This document shows, one piece after another, positions 61,703-64,000 of a stretch of 64,000 nucleotides of DNA. The notes below the pieces were generated by a model that searched no databases, was not told the DNA's origin, and worked only from the letters and a program-made list of their open reading frames with translations. A program made the position numbers and the translations under genes. The stretch comes from Microbacterium pullorum (GTDB lineage: Bacteria; Actinomycetota; Actinomycetes; Actinomycetales; Microbacteriaceae), in the NCBI RefSeq assembly GCF_014836535.1, contig NZ_JACSQP010000001.1, positions 126,849 to 190,848 on the forward strand, read 5' to 3'. Position 1 is the first letter of the stretch. Every line of letters begins with the position of its first letter.

Positions 61703-62260
61703 TCAGAGCGCCTTGACCCGGCCGCGCTCGTCGAGGGTCTGCGCATCGGGGCTGCCGGCGAGGATCACTTCGAGCTTGCGGGTGCCGTCCTCGAGCCAGC
61801 CGTGGCGCTCGTAGAAGGCCGCGGCGCGGTCGTTGCCGGCGAGCACCCACAGCTGACCGCGCGCGAAGCCGCCCTCACGCAGCGCCTGTTCCGCCCGGGT
61901 GAGCAGGGCGCGTCCGACGCCCGCATCCCAGTGCTCCGGCAGCACGTAGATCGCGTACAGCTGCCCGTCGTCGGAGTCGCCGTCGCCGTCGCCGTCGCCG
62001 TCATCGGCATCGAGAGGCGTACCCACCGCCGCCCAGCCCACCGGCTCGTCGTCGACGAAGGCGAGCAGGTCGACGTGGCGGGGGTCGGCATGCGCGACGT
62101 CCCAGCGCCGCCGGCGGTTGTCGGCGTCGCGGTGGATGTCGAGGCGGTGAAGCGCGCGCTGCGGGATGAGGCCGGCGTAGGCCGCGCGCCACGTCGTGAT
62201 CCGGATGGCGGCGATGGCGGGGGCGTCGTCGGCCGTCGCCTCGCGGATGCGGACAGTCAT
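61703..62260 (-). CDS. GNAT acetyltransferase with an Asp-Gly tract
   Basis: 185 residues. Opening VRIREATADDAPAIAAIRI, acetyl-CoA motif AIYVLPEHWDAGVGRALL, end FYERHGW. A surface insertion of alternating Asp and Gly (residues about 87-98) comes from GCCGTC hexamer repeats at 61978-62003. TACGTT is 7 nt before the ATG. Convergent with the previous GNAT, 1 nt apart. Confidence 0.85.
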   Translation of the reverse strand: MTVRIREATADDAPAIAAIRITTWRAAYAGLIPQRALHRLDIHRDADNRRRRWDVAHADPRHVDLLAFVDDEPVGWAAVGTPLDADDGDGDGDGDSDDGQLYAIYVLPEHWDAGVGRALLTRAEQALREGGFARGQLWVLAGNDRAAAFYERHGWLEDGTRKLEVILAGSPDAQTLDERGRVKAL

Positions 62261-62378
62261 AGGCCCGAACGTAGCGGACGGCCGCGCAGCAGCCATGGCG
62301 AAAGCGCGCAATGCGATGGGGAGATCTCCCCATCGCGCGAGCGGCCCCACGATGGTGCACTGGATACCAGGAGGATCG

Positions 62379-63356
62379 ATGACTGCCGCCACTGCGCACG
62401 CCTGGGATTCCGTCGCGGCCTGGACGGCGCTGCATCGTACCGAGACGACCCCGCACGAACTGGCGGCCATCGCCGCGGTGCATCCCGACTACGCGGCGCA
62501 GATCGCGGCGCATCCGCAGGCTTACCCCGCCCTCGTCGACTGGGCCGAACAGGTCGGCGCGGCGCGCCGCGCCACGCCCGACGATCCGCAGCCGGCGGAC
62601 GTCATCGACCTCGTCGGCGGCACGCGCCGGGCATCCGGTGCCCATCCACTCGCTTTCTCGGCCGATGCCGCCGCGTGGCGCGCCGCCGTGGCCGGCGTCG
62701 TGTCGCCGGCGCAGCCCGGTGCCGGAGCGGGGCAGTCCGGTGCCGGAGCGGCGCAGTCCGGTGGCGGACCGGCGCAGTCCGACGCCGGACCGGGGGAGCC
62801 CTGGTGGGTCGGGGTCGACTCCGCCATGCCCGCCGCGTCCGCCCCGACATCGTCGCCGACCGGCTCTGTCGGCGCTCCGCGCCCCGGGCACCGCGCGACG
62901 TTCGAGCCCATCGGAGCCCAGCGCGCCGAGGCGATCGCCGTCGGCACAGCCGCGGCCGCGCCGGCCGCGCCGGCCGCGCCATCCGCCGCCCCGCAGGTGC
63001 CGGAGCGCCCCGCGCTGCCGCAGCAGAGCGCGGCCGCCGCCGCACGAGCCGCCGGTGCCGCGTACGCCGCGGCATCCGCTGCGGCCGGCGCGACCGCGGT
63101 GCAGCCCGCGGGCCCGCCATCGACTCGCCGCGACGGCGAGTCGACCGCCGTCGACACCAGGGCGCTGCTCGCTTTCGTGTTCGCGTTCGTGCTGGCGCCG
63201 ATGGGGGTCGTGTTCGGGCATCTCGCGCTGCGCGGCATCGCCGCCACCGGCGCCCCCGGCCGTGGCTACGCGGTGGCGGGCCTCATCGTGGGGTACGCGA
63301 TGATCGCGACCGCCCTCGTCGCGGCGGCGGTCACCGCGCTCACGCTGCTCGGCTGA
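62379..63356 (+). CDS. LRV-domain and DUF4190 membrane protein
   Basis: 325 residues. The N-terminus (HETTPHELAAIAAVHPDYA-like, then AAHPQAYPALVDW) is of the variant leucine-rich repeat type. The middle is Ala/Gly/Pro/Gln-rich low complexity with 21-bp imperfect repeats (about 62713-62795), followed by two membrane helices of DUF4190 type (GVVFGHLALRGIAATG). GGAGG precedes the ATG. Function unknown. Confidence 0.7.
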   Translation: MTAATAHAWDSVAAWTALHRTETTPHELAAIAAVHPDYAAQIAAHPQAYPALVDWAEQVGAARRATPDDPQPADVIDLVGGTRRASGAHPLAFSADAAAWRAAVAGVVSPAQPGAGAGQSGAGAAQSGGGPAQSDAGPGEPWWVGVDSAMPAASAPTSSPTGSVGAPRPGHRATFEPIGAQRAEAIAVGTAAAAPAAPAAPSAAPQVPERPALPQQSAAAAARAAGAAYAAASAAAGATAVQPAGPPSTRRDGESTAVDTRALLAFVFAFVLAPMGVVFGHLALRGIAATGAPGRGYAVAGLIVGYAMIATALVAAAVTALTLLG

Positions 63357-63364
63357 GCGAGCGG

Positions 63365-64000
63365 TCAGCGCAGTCGGCCGCTGTCGAGCCGGGCGACGCG
63401 GTCGACCAGGCCCGCGGGCACCGACACATGCGAGATCAGCACGACGGCCTGCTCGGGGGAGACCGCCTGCAGCAGATCGGTCAGCAGCGCATCGGATGCC
63501 GCGGGGTCGACGCCCGCCGTCGGCTCGTCGAGCACGAGCACGGGGAAGCCGCGCAGGAGGGCCCGAGCCAGCGCGATGCGCTGGGCCTGCCCGCCCGACA
63601 CCAGTGCGCCGCGCTCACCGACACGCGCGTCGAGGCCACCGCGCTCGGCAAGCCACGGGCCGAGGCCCACGCGCTCGAGCACGGCGACGAGTTCGTCGTC
63701 TGTCGCGGTGTCGCGGGCGAACAGCAGGTTCTGGCGGATGTCCTCGTCGAACAGCATCGGCTGCTGCTCGCACAGCCCGACGGTGAGGCGCAGGTCGTCG
63801 GGGGCGATGTCCCGCACCGATCGGCCGCCGACCTCGTACGTGCCGCCACACTCGAGGAAGCGCACCAGCACGTGCGCGAGCGTCGACTTGCCGGCACCGC
63901 TCGACCCGACCACGAGCAGTCGCTCGCCGGCGCGCACGTCGAGGTCGACGTCGACGAGGGAGGGACGCTCGGCGCCGGGCCAGGTGGCCGAGACGCCGCG
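63365..64000 (-). CDS. CydC-like thiol-exporter ABC ATPase (C-terminal part, runs off the right edge)
   Basis: The last 211 residues of an ABC protein: Walker A GSSGAGKST, Q-loop GLCEQQPMLFDEDIRQNLL, signature VSGGQAQR, Walker B VLVLDEP, H-loop ISHV. The DDLR and CEQQPMLFD blocks resemble CydC, which with CydD exports cysteine/glutathione for cytochrome bd assembly. The membrane half lies beyond the window, so the CydC name is tentative. Confidence 0.7.
   Translation of the reverse strand, partial: RGVSATWPGAERPSLVDVDLDVRAGERLLVVGSSGAGKSTLAHVLVRFLECGGTYEVGGRSVRDIAPDDLRLTVGLCEQQPMLFDEDIRQNLLFARDTATDDELVAVLERVGLGPWLAERGGLDARVGERGALVSGGQAQRIALARALLRGFPVLVLDEPTAGVDPAASDALLTDLLQAVSPEQAVVLISHVSVPAGLVDRVARLDSGRLR

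Overview
The window is high-GC chromosomal DNA from an actinomycete, most likely Microbacterium or a close member of the Microbacteriaceae. The grounds are the gene order hadA-hadB-murB / tRNA-Trp-secE-nusG-rplK-rplA / rplJ-rplL, a NusG with a long acidic N-terminus, a RamB-type acetate regulator, and DUF2510, DUF3105 and DUF6457 proteins. Many genes also have a TANNNT hexamer 6-7 nt before the start codon, the mark of leaderless transcripts. No prophage, insertion sequence, rRNA or CRISPR array was seen; there is one tRNA.

Layout. 0-4.4 kb: 5' two thirds of narG, a HerA-like ATPase and a small DUF7882-type protein. 4.5-7.3 kb: a leaderless micro-protein, an aldo/keto reductase, a DUF2510 membrane protein and a TauE/SafE permease. 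7.3-11.1 kb: hadA, hadB, murB and an aspartate-type aminotransferase, separated by 561 bp holding a duplicated palindrome. 11.2-12.9 kb: an ABC-2 exporter. 13-18.4 kb: a YCII protein, the glyoxylate bypass (aceB-aceA) and divergent ramB. 18.5-28.3 kb: a putrescine/GABA catabolic island (pucR, gabT, putrescine oxidase, Usp, permease, two aldehyde dehydrogenases). 28.9-32 kb: tRNA-Trp, secE, nusG, rplK, rplA. 32.4-39.2 kb: accessory genes, including lysE/lysG, an oxidoreductase, a MarR/MFS efflux operon and a YqaJ nuclease. 39.3-40.5 kb: an L10 leader with rplJ-rplL. 40.5-45.4 kb: a LacI-controlled sugar ABC importer without its own ATPase. 45.5-50.7 kb: DUF305, DUF3105, Bcr/CflA, PAP2 and a ProP-like transporter. 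50.9-61.1 kb: an SDR-DUF2867 protein, then molybdenum cofactor synthesis (mogA-moaE and, on the other strand, moeZ-moeA-moaC-mobA-DUF6457-moaD), an HTH-TOBE gene and modABC. 61.1-64 kb: two GNATs, an LRV/DUF4190 protein and the end of a CydC-like ABC protein.

Genes that work together: the mod/moa/moe genes import molybdate and build the cofactor needed by NarG. The 18.5-28.3 kb island can take putrescine to succinate, which meets the TCA/glyoxylate enzymes beside it. LacI sits divergently to its transporter with a near-identical operator on each side.

The strongest unexplained signals are (i) a very over-represented 7-mer, GGATGCC/GGCATCC, that also pairs up as terminator stems, in the manner of Neisseria DNA-uptake sequences; (ii) four families of 51-73 bp intergenic palindromes, each in two or three copies, usually near GC-rich low-complexity DNA at 3' gene ends and twice supplying or framing a stop codon; and (iii) a triple 16-bp operator array over the promoter of the MFS-marR operon.
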